IMG/VR virus record: IMGVR_UViG_3300032046_000119
Coordinates: 1 to 33,931 of that record
Strand: one strand, 5' to 3'
Length of the DNA stretch: 33,931 nt
Source of the DNA: a virus
This document shows, piece by piece, positions 1-4,824 of this stretch. A program made the position numbers and the translations under genes. The notes beneath the pieces were generated by a model. That model saw only the letters and a program-made list of their open reading frames with translations, did no database searches and was not told where the DNA came from. Numbering within the stretch: position 1 is the stretch's first letter; every line of letters starts with the position of its first letter.

Positions 1-30
1 TTGTAGATTAAAAAAAAAATAGTACATTTG
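1..30 (+). promoter_or_regulatory. Bacteroidota-type promoter, leaderless start
   Basis: TTG at 1-3 and TACATTTG at 23-30 are 19 nt apart, matching the Bacteroidota primary sigma consensus TTTG-N19-TAnnTTTG. Only four bases (TGGT) separate the box from the ATG at 35, so the predicted transcription start falls on or next to the start codon. Confidence 0.7.
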
Positions 31-34
31 TGGT

Positions 35-742
35 ATGAAATATTCAGCACTTAAAGACATCGTTTATATTGGTTTGATGGTTTTTGTTATCGGAGGAACC
101 AATGAGTATTTGGAAAAATACGACTATAGTTATGACAAAGTAATGGGTTCTTTGGAGTCTGAGGCAAAAAGACTTGACAAAGTTTACGGTTATGACAAGA
201 ACTATTCAAAAGAAGAAGAGGTTAAAATTACTGATTCAGAACAACCATCTTCAACTGAAGTTAGTTCTGACCGAGTAATTAACATCCACGGTTTTGGTAA
301 ATATACTCAAAGTGACCTTTATACAATCAAAGAAGGCGTTGAAAACTTCTACGGTATCCGTTGTGTCATCTCTGAAAGTGTTGAGTCAGATGATTTTTAC
401 TATGACAATAACACTAACGTATTATTAGCGTACAAAGTATTAACATTATCTGTTGGTAAATCAAATATGAATATGTATGTTACTGACGAACCATTATGTA
501 ATGAAAATTCTAATGATTTGATTAGTGGACACGCAAGAATTAATTGTGACGGTTCTGTTATCAGTACTAAAGAAATGAGAAACAACAATCACTATAATAA
601 TACTAGTTTAGTTCATACTGCGGTACACGAATTAGGACATAACTTTGGGTTATCTCACTGTAATAACCAATCTTGTATCATGAAATCTCACGGTTTAGAC
701 ACTAAAGAGTTCTGTAATGAGTGTAAATTAAAAATTAATTAG
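35..742 (+). CDS. Archaemetzincin-like zinc metalloprotease, membrane-anchored
   Basis: A 235-residue predicted zinc peptidase. Near the C-terminus it has HELGHNFGLSH (three zinc-binding His at about 198, 202 and 208; catalytic Glu199), followed by C-x4-C-x-M and then C-x2-C. This is the archaemetzincin signature, in which the Cys residues bind a second structural zinc; the gap from the Met to the last CxxC is 10 residues, shorter than the usual 17. Residues 9-21 are hydrophobic (IVYIGLMVFVIGG) and could be a signal anchor or uncleaved signal peptide, so the protease domain may face the periplasm. The region between is acidic and of no recognised family. The start is fixed by a TACATTTG promoter four bases upstream. 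A role in host takeover or lysis is not shown; archaemetzincins are rare in phages. Confidence 0.8.
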   Translation: MKYSALKDIVYIGLMVFVIGGTNEYLEKYDYSYDKVMGSLESEAKRLDKVYGYDKNYSKEEEVKITDSEQPSSTEVSSDRVINIHGFGKYTQSDLYTIKEGVENFYGIRCVISESVESDDFYYDNNTNVLLAYKVLTLSVGKSNMNMYVTDEPLCNENSNDLISGHARINCDGSVISTKEMRNNNHYNNTSLVHTAVHELGHNFGLSHCNNQSCIMKSHGLDTKEFCNECKLKIN

Positions 743-767
743 TGATAATTTTTTTACATCAATAAAC

Positions 768-797
768 AAAAAAAGGGGGATAATTCCCCCTTTTTTC
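768..797. terminator. Bidirectional intrinsic terminator
   Basis: A-tract plus GGGGGA, loop of about four bases, TCCCCC and a T-tract. The A/T flanks make it work in both directions, serving the metalloprotease gene on + and the holin-like gene on minus, which converge here. Confidence 0.85.
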
Positions 798-817
798 TTT
801 GATTTGGTATTTATCAA

Positions 818-982
818 CTATTTCTTTTTAGAAATAATTGACCACACACCACCTACAAGTGTAACCGTTGCTCCGATAAGTTCTTGTACTGATGAATCAG
901 TTGCAAGACCTTTCATAATCAGGATACCACCTACAAAAGTAAGTGCGTGTCTAACGATACCTTGGATTTGTTCTTTAGTCAT
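818..982 (-). CDS. Small two-helix membrane protein, putative holin (copy 1)
   Basis: A 54-residue protein starting MTKEQIQGIVRHALTF. It has two hydrophobic stretches (about 10-25 and 35-50) joined by a short polar loop, and a Lys-rich C-terminus (SKKK). This shape resembles small phage holins of the Pam3-gp28-like type, which open the inner membrane for lysis; that family name is recalled and was not searched. It is a clear paralogue of the gene at 6674-6847 on the other strand: both share the pattern KEQ-x2-GIVRH-x-(I/L)TF-(V/I)GGIL-(I/V)MKG and WSI-(I/V). A TATTTAT motif lies upstream on the minus strand (1015-1021), consistent with late expression. The plus-strand frame over the same bases is its antisense shadow. 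Confidence 0.7.
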   Translation of the reverse strand: MTKEQIQGIVRHALTFVGGILIMKGLATDSSVQELIGATVTLVGGVWSIISKKK

Positions 983-1014
983 TTTTAATGTTGATTAAAG
1001 GTTTATGCCAGACT

Positions 1015-1021
1015 ATAAATA
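1015..1021 (-). promoter_or_regulatory. Candidate late promoter motif TATTTAT
   Basis: TATTTAT on the minus strand, about 32 nt upstream of the holin-like start at 982. Same motif as before most structural genes of the window. Confidence 0.45.
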
Positions 1022-1039
1022 TCAAAAAAATAGTAAAAC

Positions 1040-1078
1040 AGTCTTTTGGTCTAATGGTAGGACACATGGTTTTGGGTT
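1040..1078 (+). pseudogene. 5' half of a tRNA (Gln-like remnant)
   Basis: The sequence has a normal D-arm (GTCT-AATGGTA-GGAC at 1049-1063) followed by a piece that would place TTG at the anticodon. The anticodon stem does not close, and no T-arm (GGTTC..CC) or 3' acceptor strand follows. It looks like a decayed or truncated tRNA gene at the edge of the tRNA region. Confidence 0.35.
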
Positions 1079-1149
1079 AAAAGATAAAAATTTTAATTTA
1101 TTAGTTTAATATTTTTTGCAAAAGTAGACTCCGATTACAAAATTTTTTG

Positions 1150-1157
1150 TATCTTTA
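1150..1157 (+). promoter_or_regulatory. TATCTTTA -7 box, leaderless start
   Basis: TATCTTTA ends four bases (CAAT) before the ATG at 1162, the same spacing as at the starts at 35, 2246, 3750 and 7568. No convincing -33 box is visible. Confidence 0.55.
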
Positions 1158-1161
1158 CAAT

Positions 1162-1656
1162 ATGAAAGACTCACTACCATATTGTAATACAGAAAAAGCG
1201 ATTAAAGGTTATGAAGAATCCCAAATTGCGAAAAATGAAAAAAATGATTGTGTTGTAAGAGCATTCGCATCTTGTTTTGATGTGTCTTACAATTATGCTC
1301 ACGGATACGTTAGAGATAACTTTGGTCGTAATAACCGTCAAGGAACTTATGGTACTGTAAATAAAATGACCAAACTTGCGGAGAATAGAACTCAAATAAA
1401 TTACAAAAAAGTTAAATGTGTTGGTAAATTAAACAATTACAATAGACGCACATTAGAATATACCGTTAACGTAAAGGGTGAAAAGGTTAACCGTAAAATG
1501 ACTGTTGGTACTTTTACAAAACAAAACCCTGTTGGGACATTTTTTATGTTAGTTAGTCGTCACGCTTTCACAATTAAAGATGGTGTTGTGATTGGTAACT
1601 ATGAAGATTCAACCAAGAAAAAACGTATATTGTTTTATGCGTTTGAAGTTAAATAA
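1162..1656 (+). CDS. Putative papain-like cysteine peptidase
   Basis: A 164-residue protein; the start at 1162 is chosen because a TATCTTTA box ends four bases before it, although an in-frame TTG lies 15 bases earlier. It contains NDCVVRAFASCF near residue 30, which has the Cys-at-helix-start look of papain-fold peptidases (Gln/Asn, then Cys followed by a helix), and near residue 140 SRHAFTIKDGVVIGNYEDS, which fits the His followed by an Asn/Asp of the catalytic triad. The order Cys-His-Asn/Asp and the size match small phage and Bacteroidota cysteine peptidases or transglutaminase-like enzymes. Substrate is unknown. The protein is basic. Alternative: a catalytically dead papain-fold protein; this cannot be settled from sequence alone. 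Confidence 0.5.
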   Translation: MKDSLPYCNTEKAIKGYEESQIAKNEKNDCVVRAFASCFDVSYNYAHGYVRDNFGRNNRQGTYGTVNKMTKLAENRTQINYKKVKCVGKLNNYNRRTLEYTVNVKGEKVNRKMTVGTFTKQNPVGTFFMLVSRHAFTIKDGVVIGNYEDSTKKKRILFYAFEVK

Positions 1657-1665
1657 TAAAAACAC

Positions 1666-1695
1666 TTGTTAATTAAAAAAAACTACATATATTTG
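1666..1695 (+). promoter_or_regulatory. Bacteroidota-type promoter
   Basis: TTG at 1666-1668, 19 nt, then TATATTTG at 1688-1695. It would start a short transcript at about 1700 that covers the mini-ORF at 1740 and ends at the terminator near 1887-1915. Confidence 0.6.
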
Positions 1696-1739
1696 TAAAA
1701 GAATTAAATTTTTAGAAACAACGATATATTTATAACAAA

Positions 1740-1850
1740 ATGAAAACAACTAATAGACATATGAACATTTGTAACCCGAGCATTCAGTGGTCGTTTAACG
1801 TGTATCGTACGCTTAAGTCGCATATTAGGGCATTTTCGTTTATGAGTTGA
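1740..1850 (+). CDS. Mini-ORF, 36 residues, unknown
   Basis: A short frame starting MKTTNRHMNICNPS, preceded by TATTTAT at 1727-1733 (six bases before the ATG) and by a TATATTTG promoter at 1688-1695. It is followed by its own terminator. The base composition of its middle is more GC-rich than its surroundings (GTAACCCGAGCATTCAG...). It may be a small basic peptide or, instead, the transcript may be a short noncoding RNA; the signals flanking it favour a real transcription unit. No family is recognised. Confidence 0.4.
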   Translation: MKTTNRHMNICNPSIQWSFNVYRTLKSHIRAFSFMS

Positions 1851-1885
1851 TAAAGATTAACTTAAATATATAAAAGAAATATAAG

Positions 1886-1916
1886 ACCCTAACTCAAAAC
1901 AGTTAGGGTTTTTTTA
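1886..1916 (+). terminator. Intrinsic terminator
   Basis: ACCCTAACT, eight-base loop, AGTTAGGGT (nine base pairs), followed by a run of T. It closes the short 1700-1916 unit just before the tRNA region. Confidence 0.85.
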
Positions 1917-1937
1917 TACCCACCATTCACCCAATAC

Positions 1938-2010
1938 GCTTCAGTAGCTCAGTTGGTAGAGCACCAGATTCCAAATCTGGGTGTCGGAGGTTCGAGACCT
2001 TCCTGGAGTG
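1938..2010 (+). tRNA. tRNA-Trp (CCA)
   Basis: Full cloverleaf: acceptor GCTTCAG/CTGGAGT, D-arm GCTC-AGTTGGTA-GAGC, anticodon arm CCAGA-TTCCAAA-TCTGG giving CCA, T-arm GGAGG-TTCGAGA-CCTTC. The 3' CCA is not fully encoded. Confidence 0.93.
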
Positions 2011-2025
2011 CAAACAATTAAAAAT

Positions 2026-2096
2026 GGTCCTGTGTCCGAGTGGTTAGGAGGCGGTCTGCAAAACCGTTTACGTTGGTTCAAATCCAATCGGGACCT
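2026..2096 (+). tRNA. tRNA-Cys (GCA)
   Basis: Acceptor GGTCCTG/CGGGACC; anticodon arm GCGGT-CTGCAAA-ACCGT gives GCA. T-arm TTGG-TTCAAAT-CCAA. Discriminator T, as usual for tRNA-Cys. CCA not encoded. Confidence 0.92.
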
Positions 2097-2105
2097 CAAT
2101 AAAAC

Positions 2106-2179
2106 GCCTCTATGTCGGAATTGGTATACGAGTCATTCTTAGAAAATGAATTTTACAGGTTCGAGTCCTGTTGGAGGTA
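2106..2179 (+). tRNA. tRNA-Leu (TAG), short variable loop
   Basis: Acceptor GCCTCTA/TGGAGGT; anticodon arm TCATT-CTTAGAA-AATGA gives TAG (Leu, CUA codons). T-arm ACAGG-TTCGAGT-CCTGT. The D-arm (TCGGAATTGGTATACGA) is Leu-like, but the variable region is only about five bases, whereas bacterial tRNA-Leu normally has a long variable arm. The tRNA may be a reduced phage form. Confidence 0.85.
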
Positions 2180-2209
2180 CAAAAAAAATAAAAAATATTT
2201 TACAAATTG

Positions 2210-2241
2210 TTTGGCAAATCAAAAGTGATTACATATCTTTG
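2210..2241 (+). promoter_or_regulatory. Bacteroidota-type promoter, leaderless start
   Basis: TTTG at 2210-2213, 20 nt, TATCTTTG at 2234-2241, then TGAT and the ATG at 2246. Very good match to both boxes. Confidence 0.75.
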
Positions 2242-2245
2242 TGAT

Positions 2246-2446
2246 ATGGAAATAACAATTAACATACCTGATGGTGTTCTTAATAGAATGAAAGAACTCA
2301 AAATTACAGACAAAAATATTCAAAAAGAAGTTCTAATTGATTTTATAAAAGATTCTTTGGATACAGATTACTTAAACGGTATGTCCAATAAATTCAGAAA
2401 ATGGACATTAAATAAAGAAAATATTAAAGTTTATTTGGCAGATTGA
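2246..2446 (+). CDS. Small protein, 66 residues, unknown
   Basis: Start is set by the TATCTTTG promoter that ends four bases before the ATG; an in-frame upstream start lies before the promoter and is unlikely. The protein begins with a beta-strand-like MEITINIPDGVLNRM followed by a Lys-rich helical region, ending in NIKVYLAD. This outline recalls small DNA-binding or antitoxin-like proteins, but no family signature is visible and no partner toxin is adjacent. It lies between tRNA genes, and its 3' end contains the -33 box of the next promoter. Confidence 0.6.
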   Translation: MEITINIPDGVLNRMKELKITDKNIQKEVLIDFIKDSLDTDYLNGMSNKFRKWTLNKENIKVYLAD

Positions 2447-2465
2447 AATAAAATTCATAGATTTG
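2434..2465 (+). promoter_or_regulatory. Bacteroidota-type promoter for tRNA/ncRNA operon
   Basis: TTTG at 2434-2437 (inside the end of the preceding gene), 20 nt, TAGATTTG at 2458-2465. Transcription would begin near 2470 and run through the structured leader and the following tRNAs. Confidence 0.65.
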
Positions 2466-2469
2466 TAAG

Positions 2470-2640
2470 AGAAACAACGGGGTAGGAAGTAAGAGGTTGG
2501 TGTCCTACTCCCGTGAAGAAAGAAGAAGTTCATTGAAATTAAAATATTGTGGTGGTAAGAAACGGGAAACTCGTAAAGTGCATTAACCTGTTGACATAAG
2601 ATGGTGAAACGAGAGTGTGTGTCAGCTACTTAACTACAAA
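2470..2640 (+). ncRNA. Structured noncoding leader of the tRNA operon
   Basis: About 170 nt without a plausible gene, directly after a good promoter. It begins with a strong hairpin, CGGGGTAGGA paired to TCCTACTCCCG around a purine-rich loop (about 2478-2512), followed by GTGGTGGTAAGAAACGGGAAACTCG and other paired segments. No class is recognised. It could be a processed tRNA-operon leader or an independent small RNA. Confidence 0.5.
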
Positions 2641-2645
2641 TAAAT

Positions 2646-2719
2646 GGTGACTATAGCTCAGTTGGTAGAGCAAAGGTTTGTGGTACCTTGTGCCATGGGT
2701 TCAATTCCCATTAGTTACC
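2646..2719 (+). tRNA. tRNA-His (GTG)
   Basis: Anticodon arm AAGGT-TTGTGGT-ACCTT gives GTG. Acceptor GTGACTA/TAGTTAC. An extra G at 2646 faces C73 at 2719, the G-1:C73 identity pair of tRNA-His. T-arm ATGGG-TTCAATT-CCCAT. Confidence 0.93.
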
Positions 2720-2731
2720 CAAAAAAAATAT

Positions 2732-2805
2732 AGTTAATTAGCTCAGTTGGTTAGAGCAATTCCCTGATACGGAATAGGTCATTGGTTCGAGTCCAATATT
2801 AACTA
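2732..2805 (+). tRNA. tRNA-Ile (GAT)
   Basis: Acceptor AGTTAAT/ATTAACT; D-arm GCTC-AGTTGGTTA-GAGC; anticodon arm ATTCC-CTGATAC-GGAAT gives GAT; T-arm ATTGG-TTCGAGT-CCAAT; discriminator A. Confidence 0.93.
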
Positions 2806-2810
2806 CATAT

Positions 2811-2883
2811 CGCGGGATGTGGAAATTGGTCATCCGCTCGGTCTCATAAGCCGAGATTACAGGTTCGAGCCCTGTTCCCGCAA
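2811..2883 (+). tRNA. Initiator-type tRNA-fMet (CAT)
   Basis: Anticodon loop CTCATAA gives CAT. The acceptor is CGCGGGA/TCCCGCA: bases 2-7 pair, but C1 faces A72, the mismatch that marks bacterial initiator tRNA and allows formylation. The D-stem has purine 11:pyrimidine 24 (G:C), another initiator trait. The anticodon stem has two of the three initiator G:C pairs (29:41 and 30:40) and a U31:G39 wobble instead of the third. The 5' and 3' ends closely resemble E. coli tRNA-fMet. It sits among ordinary tRNAs in the same operon; a second CAT tRNA at 4313-4386 has a normal acceptor stem and is the elongator type. Confidence 0.88.
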
Positions 2884-2891
2884 CAACAAAA

Positions 2892-2950
2892 GGGTAGAAT
2901 ATTCGTAAGGGCCTTTCCTGAAAGATGGCTAGCTAGGCCCGTGTCTACCC
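2892..2950 (+). ncRNA. Structured RNA element between tRNAs, unknown
   Basis: Fifty-nine nt closed by a perfect seven-base-pair stem GGGTAGA/TCTACCC, with a second six-base-pair stem GGGCCT/AGGCCC inside. Its ends look like a tRNA acceptor stem, but there is no T-loop (TTCRA) or D-arm. It lies exactly between tRNA-fMet and tRNA-Glu. Confidence 0.5.
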
Positions 2951-2958
2951 TGATTTTT

Positions 2959-3030
2959 GGTCCCATCGACTATCGGTTAGGTCGTCAGGTTTTCATCCTG
3001 GAAAGTCGGGTTCGATTCCCGGTGGGACTA
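2959..3030 (+). tRNA. tRNA-Glu (TTC)
   Basis: Acceptor GGTCCCA/TGGGACT; anticodon arm TCAGG-TTTTCAT-CCTGG gives TTC; T-arm TCGGG-TTCGATT-CCCGG; discriminator A. Confidence 0.9.
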
Positions 3031-3032
3031 CG

Positions 3033-3122
3033 ACACATAAACTTCGGTACCCATACCGCTGACGGTGGGCTAAGTAAGATACAAATTTCGTACCGCGGGA
3101 AGTAGAATGCCGAAGAGTGTGT
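3033..3122 (+). ncRNA. Structured RNA element between tRNAs, unknown
   Basis: About 90 nt closed by ACACA/TGTGT and CTTCGG/CCGAAG, with an inner hairpin CCCA..CCG-CTGA-CGG-TGGG (3050-3069). There is no tRNA T-loop. Unknown class, in the same operon as the flanking tRNAs. Confidence 0.5.
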
Positions 3123-3126
3123 TAAT

Positions 3127-3280
3127 AGTCAGGTGGTGGAATGATAGACACATAGTGACACGCACGGCAACCTTGAATAAGTGCACTTTGAAAAGGCAAT
3201 GCGAATGATGAAGAACACTACCTCACTGTGCGTAGGTAAAATTCAAAGTGTTCATGCAGGTTAGAATCCTGTCCTGACTA
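3127..3280 (+). tRNA. tRNA-like gene with ~80-nt insertion, anticodon uncertain
   Basis: The two ends are tRNA: acceptor AGTCAGG (3127-3133) with CCTGACT (3273-3279), D-arm like GTGGAATGATAGACAC, and T-arm GCAGG-TTAGAAT-CCTGT (3256-3272). The total length is 154 nt, about twice normal. Between D-arm and T-arm there is a structured insert; CACTTTGAA (3184-3192) and TTCAAAGTG (3242-3250) form a nine-base-pair stem. If GCACT/AGTGT is the anticodon stem the loop would be TTGAA.., anticodon GAA (Phe), interrupted by roughly 50 nt, with about 30 further extra nt before it. The insert is far too short for a group I intron. It may be an interrupted tRNA or a tRNA-like regulatory RNA. Confidence 0.5.
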
Positions 3281-3286
3281 CTATAT

Positions 3287-3350
3287 CTAACCAAGATTTA
3301 CTACGATACGGGCTCATACCTGTTGGTTAGGGGTGACGATCAGGAAAGAC
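3287..3350 (+). ncRNA. Structured RNA element before tRNA-Asp, unknown
   Basis: CTAACCAA (3287-3294) pairs with TTGGTTAG (3323-3330) around CGGG-CTCATA-CCTG (3309-3322), an arm that resembles a CAT anticodon arm. A second hairpin, ATCAG-GAAAGA-CTGAT, follows. There is no T-arm. It may be a degenerate tRNA or a processing element. Confidence 0.4.
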
Positions 3351-3359
3351 TGATAACTT

Positions 3360-3432
3360 GGTCCCGTGGTTGAATGGTTACAATTCCACCCTGTCACGGT
3401 GCGAGATACGGGTTCGAATCCCGTCGGGACCG
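3360..3432 (+). tRNA. tRNA-Asp (GTC)
   Basis: Acceptor GGTCCCG/CGGGACC; anticodon loop CTGTCAC gives GTC; T-arm ACGGG-TTCGAAT-CCCGT; discriminator G, as usual for Asp. Confidence 0.9.
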
Positions 3433-3456
3433 CAAAACATTTTAAAAAAATATATT

Positions 3457-3726
3457 ATGAAAAAATTTGAAGATTTAGAGTTTGAAAAAATTGAAGATGC
3501 ACCTTTCCAAATTGGTGTGAAGTGTCGAATGATGTTTGAAAATGGATACGGTGTATCTGTTGTTTCTCATACACATTCATATGGTGGTAAAGATGGTTTG
3601 TTTGAAATTGCCGTTTTAGGTAAAGACGGTGACATAACCTACGATACGCCTGTAACAAATGATGTGATTGGATATTTAAATCCAGAAGAAGTTACAGAAA
3701 TTATGGATCAAGTGCAGTCTTTATAA
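3457..3726 (+). CDS. Conserved phage-type protein, 89 residues, unknown
   Basis: The start at 3457 (MKKFEDLEFEKIED) is chosen because the longer open frame runs back into the tRNA-Asp gene. Acidic protein with a run typical of a small beta-rich fold: NGYGVSVVSHTHSYGGKDGLFEIAVLG, then DGDITYDTPVTNDVIGYL and a short C-terminal helix. Similar sequences are familiar as hypothetical proteins of large phages; no function is known to me. It may be co-transcribed with the tRNAs upstream, since no promoter box lies in the short gap. Confidence 0.7.
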   Translation: MKKFEDLEFEKIEDAPFQIGVKCRMMFENGYGVSVVSHTHSYGGKDGLFEIAVLGKDGDITYDTPVTNDVIGYLNPEEVTEIMDQVQSL

Positions 3727-3737
3727 AAAAAATTGTT

Positions 3738-3745
3738 TATATTTG
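3738..3745 (+). promoter_or_regulatory. TATATTTG -7 box, leaderless start
   Basis: TATATTTG followed by TACT and the ATG at 3750; same four-base spacing as the other early genes. Confidence 0.65.
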
Positions 3746-3749
3746 TACT

Positions 3750-4028
3750 ATGACTGACGAACAACGAAAAGCTTTAGATAACATTATGGATTGGTTTGAC
3801 TTTGAAAGGGTTCACAAAACCATGAGATCCTTACGATGGGAGTGGTTGGGTACTGTAGAGGGAATACCTTGTTTAGGTGAGATTAAAGAAAGGGCAAGAG
3901 GGTTATTAACCGACTCCATTCAACGAGAAACAAGTGTCGGATCTGGAGGTTTTCAAGTAACCTACATTCCAGTAGAAGGATTTTTAAAACTTGAATTTGT
4001 AGTGTCCGAATGGGACTCTTTAATGTAA
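3750..4028 (+). CDS. Conserved phage-type protein, 92 residues, unknown
   Basis: Starts MTDEQRKALDNIMDWFDFERVHKTM, an amphipathic helix, and continues with RWEWLGTVEGIPCLGEIKERARGLL and a beta-rich C-terminal half (GSGGFQVTYIP..LKLEFVVSEW). This two-part layout is seen in small uncharacterised phage proteins; no catalytic motif is evident. A TATATTTG box ends four bases before the start codon, so it is probably an early gene made from a leaderless message. Confidence 0.7.
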   Translation: MTDEQRKALDNIMDWFDFERVHKTMRSLRWEWLGTVEGIPCLGEIKERARGLLTDSIQRETSVGSGGFQVTYIPVEGFLKLEFVVSEWDSLM

Positions 4029-4073
4029 AAATGTATAATTGTTTAATTGTTTCACTAATAAAAAAAAAGAAAA

Positions 4074-4304
4074 ATGAGTAAAGGACAAACTAAGGGGCGT
4101 TACATTTGTAAAATAGGTTTTTACGATATCTACGCAAAAGACACAATGAAAAAAAGTACGGAAAGAGGTGGTAAACTAAAAGTTTCCGCAACTGATTATC
4201 AAATCTATCATTCAAAAAATTTGAAGGAGAAAGGTTTTAAAACCAAAGATCTTGCGGTTGCTAAGGCAACTGAGATGATGAATAAACACATGGTTAAATC
4301 CTAA
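4074..4304 (+). CDS. Small basic protein, 76 residues, unknown
   Basis: Starts MSKGQTKGRYICKIG; Lys-rich, with a likely beta-strand start and a C-terminal helix (DLAVAKATEMMNKHM). No family recognised. It lies 45 bases after the previous stop and just before tRNA-Met; no promoter box of either class is obvious, so it is probably read from 3738. The upstream A-rich stretch (AAAAAAAAGAAAA) is the kind of leader that Bacteroidota use in place of a Shine-Dalgarno. Confidence 0.65.
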   Translation: MSKGQTKGRYICKIGFYDIYAKDTMKKSTERGGKLKVSATDYQIYHSKNLKEKGFKTKDLAVAKATEMMNKHMVKS

Positions 4305-4312
4305 ACTAATCG

Positions 4313-4386
4313 GGTCTTTTAACTCAGTTGGTTAGAGTGCGACACTCATAATGTTGAAGTCTCTGGTTCAAGACCATAATGGACTA
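4313..4386 (+). tRNA. tRNA-Met, elongator type (CAT)
   Basis: Acceptor GGTCTTT/ATGGACT with one internal mismatch; D-arm ACTC-AGTTGGTTA-GAGT; anticodon arm CGACA-CTCATAA-TGTTG gives CAT; T-arm TCTGG-TTCAAGA-CCATA with one mismatch. Base pair 1:72 is G:T, not the initiator C:A mismatch. A lysidine-modified Ile tRNA (AUA codons) cannot be excluded. Confidence 0.8.
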
Positions 4387-4401
4387 CTAATTTAAAAAAA
4401 T

Positions 4402-4620
4402 ATGTTTAAAATAAAAAACCTTTTAGTCACTTTAGTGGCATCTATAATTGTCATGTTTGGATGTATCCTTATGTGGTTTTTCATCTCTCACGAAACATCG
4501 GTAGTTTCAATTCTTTATGGTACAATTGCTATATTTTTACTTTTTGGAGCCATAGAATTTTGGGAGAAAAAACTTAAAGAATGGTTTAAAATAGAAGACC
4601 GCAAAAAAAATATTAATTAA
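4402..4620 (+). CDS. Small two-helix membrane protein
   Basis: A 72-residue protein with two predicted membrane helices: about 6-28 (NLLVTLVASIIVMFGCILMWFF) and 36-52 (SILYGTIAIFLLFGAIEF), followed by a basic cytoplasmic tail (EKKLKEWFKIEDRKKN). No family recognised. It could be a holin, an exclusion factor or another inner-membrane effector. A terminator follows. Confidence 0.65.
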   Translation: MFKIKNLLVTLVASIIVMFGCILMWFFISHETSVVSILYGTIAIFLLFGAIEFWEKKLKEWFKIEDRKKNIN

Positions 4621-4640
4621 ACCTCTTGGTTTGAAAAAAA

Positions 4641-4676
4641 GGTGGGTGTTATTACTAATTGGTACTCACCTTTTTT
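4641..4676 (+). terminator. Intrinsic terminator
   Basis: GGTGGGT and ACTCACC pair imperfectly across an A/T-rich loop and are followed by TTTTTT. It ends the small membrane-protein transcript. Confidence 0.7.
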
Positions 4677-4708
4677 ATTTTTATTTCGTTTATATATAAA
4701 AATTATTT

Positions 4709-4798
4709 ATGAATATTCCTGTTATAGTCGCTGTTGCAATTCCTGTTTTTATAGTGCTTTATGTTATCTATTCTTTTCTAACATATAAAAACAAATAA
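4709..4798 (+). CDS. Single-helix membrane mini-protein, 29 residues
   Basis: Reads MNIPVIVAVAIPVFIVLYVI followed by YSFLTYKNK: an almost fully hydrophobic helix with a short basic end. Size and shape fit small phage membrane peptides (spanin-like, holin-like or regulatory). It is placed between a terminator and the promoter of the next gene. No homology can be claimed at this length. Confidence 0.45.
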   Translation: MNIPVIVAVAIPVFIVLYVIYSFLTYKNK

Positions 4799-4824
4799 TT
4801 TACAACCATTTCTTTTATTATATC

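Noticed and set aside
804-998. Plus-strand frame of 64 codons
   Set aside because: Antisense to the holin-like gene, whose reverse frame has a clear paralogue at 6674.
2892-2950. Hammerhead ribozyme
   Set aside because: CTGAAAGA resembles CUGANGA only loosely, and the rest of the core (GAAA, three stems) is missing.
3127-3280. Group I intron in a tRNA
   Set aside because: The insert is only about 80 nt and lacks the catalytic core.
3358-3456. N-terminal extension of the gene at 3457
   Set aside because: It would translate the tRNA-Asp gene.
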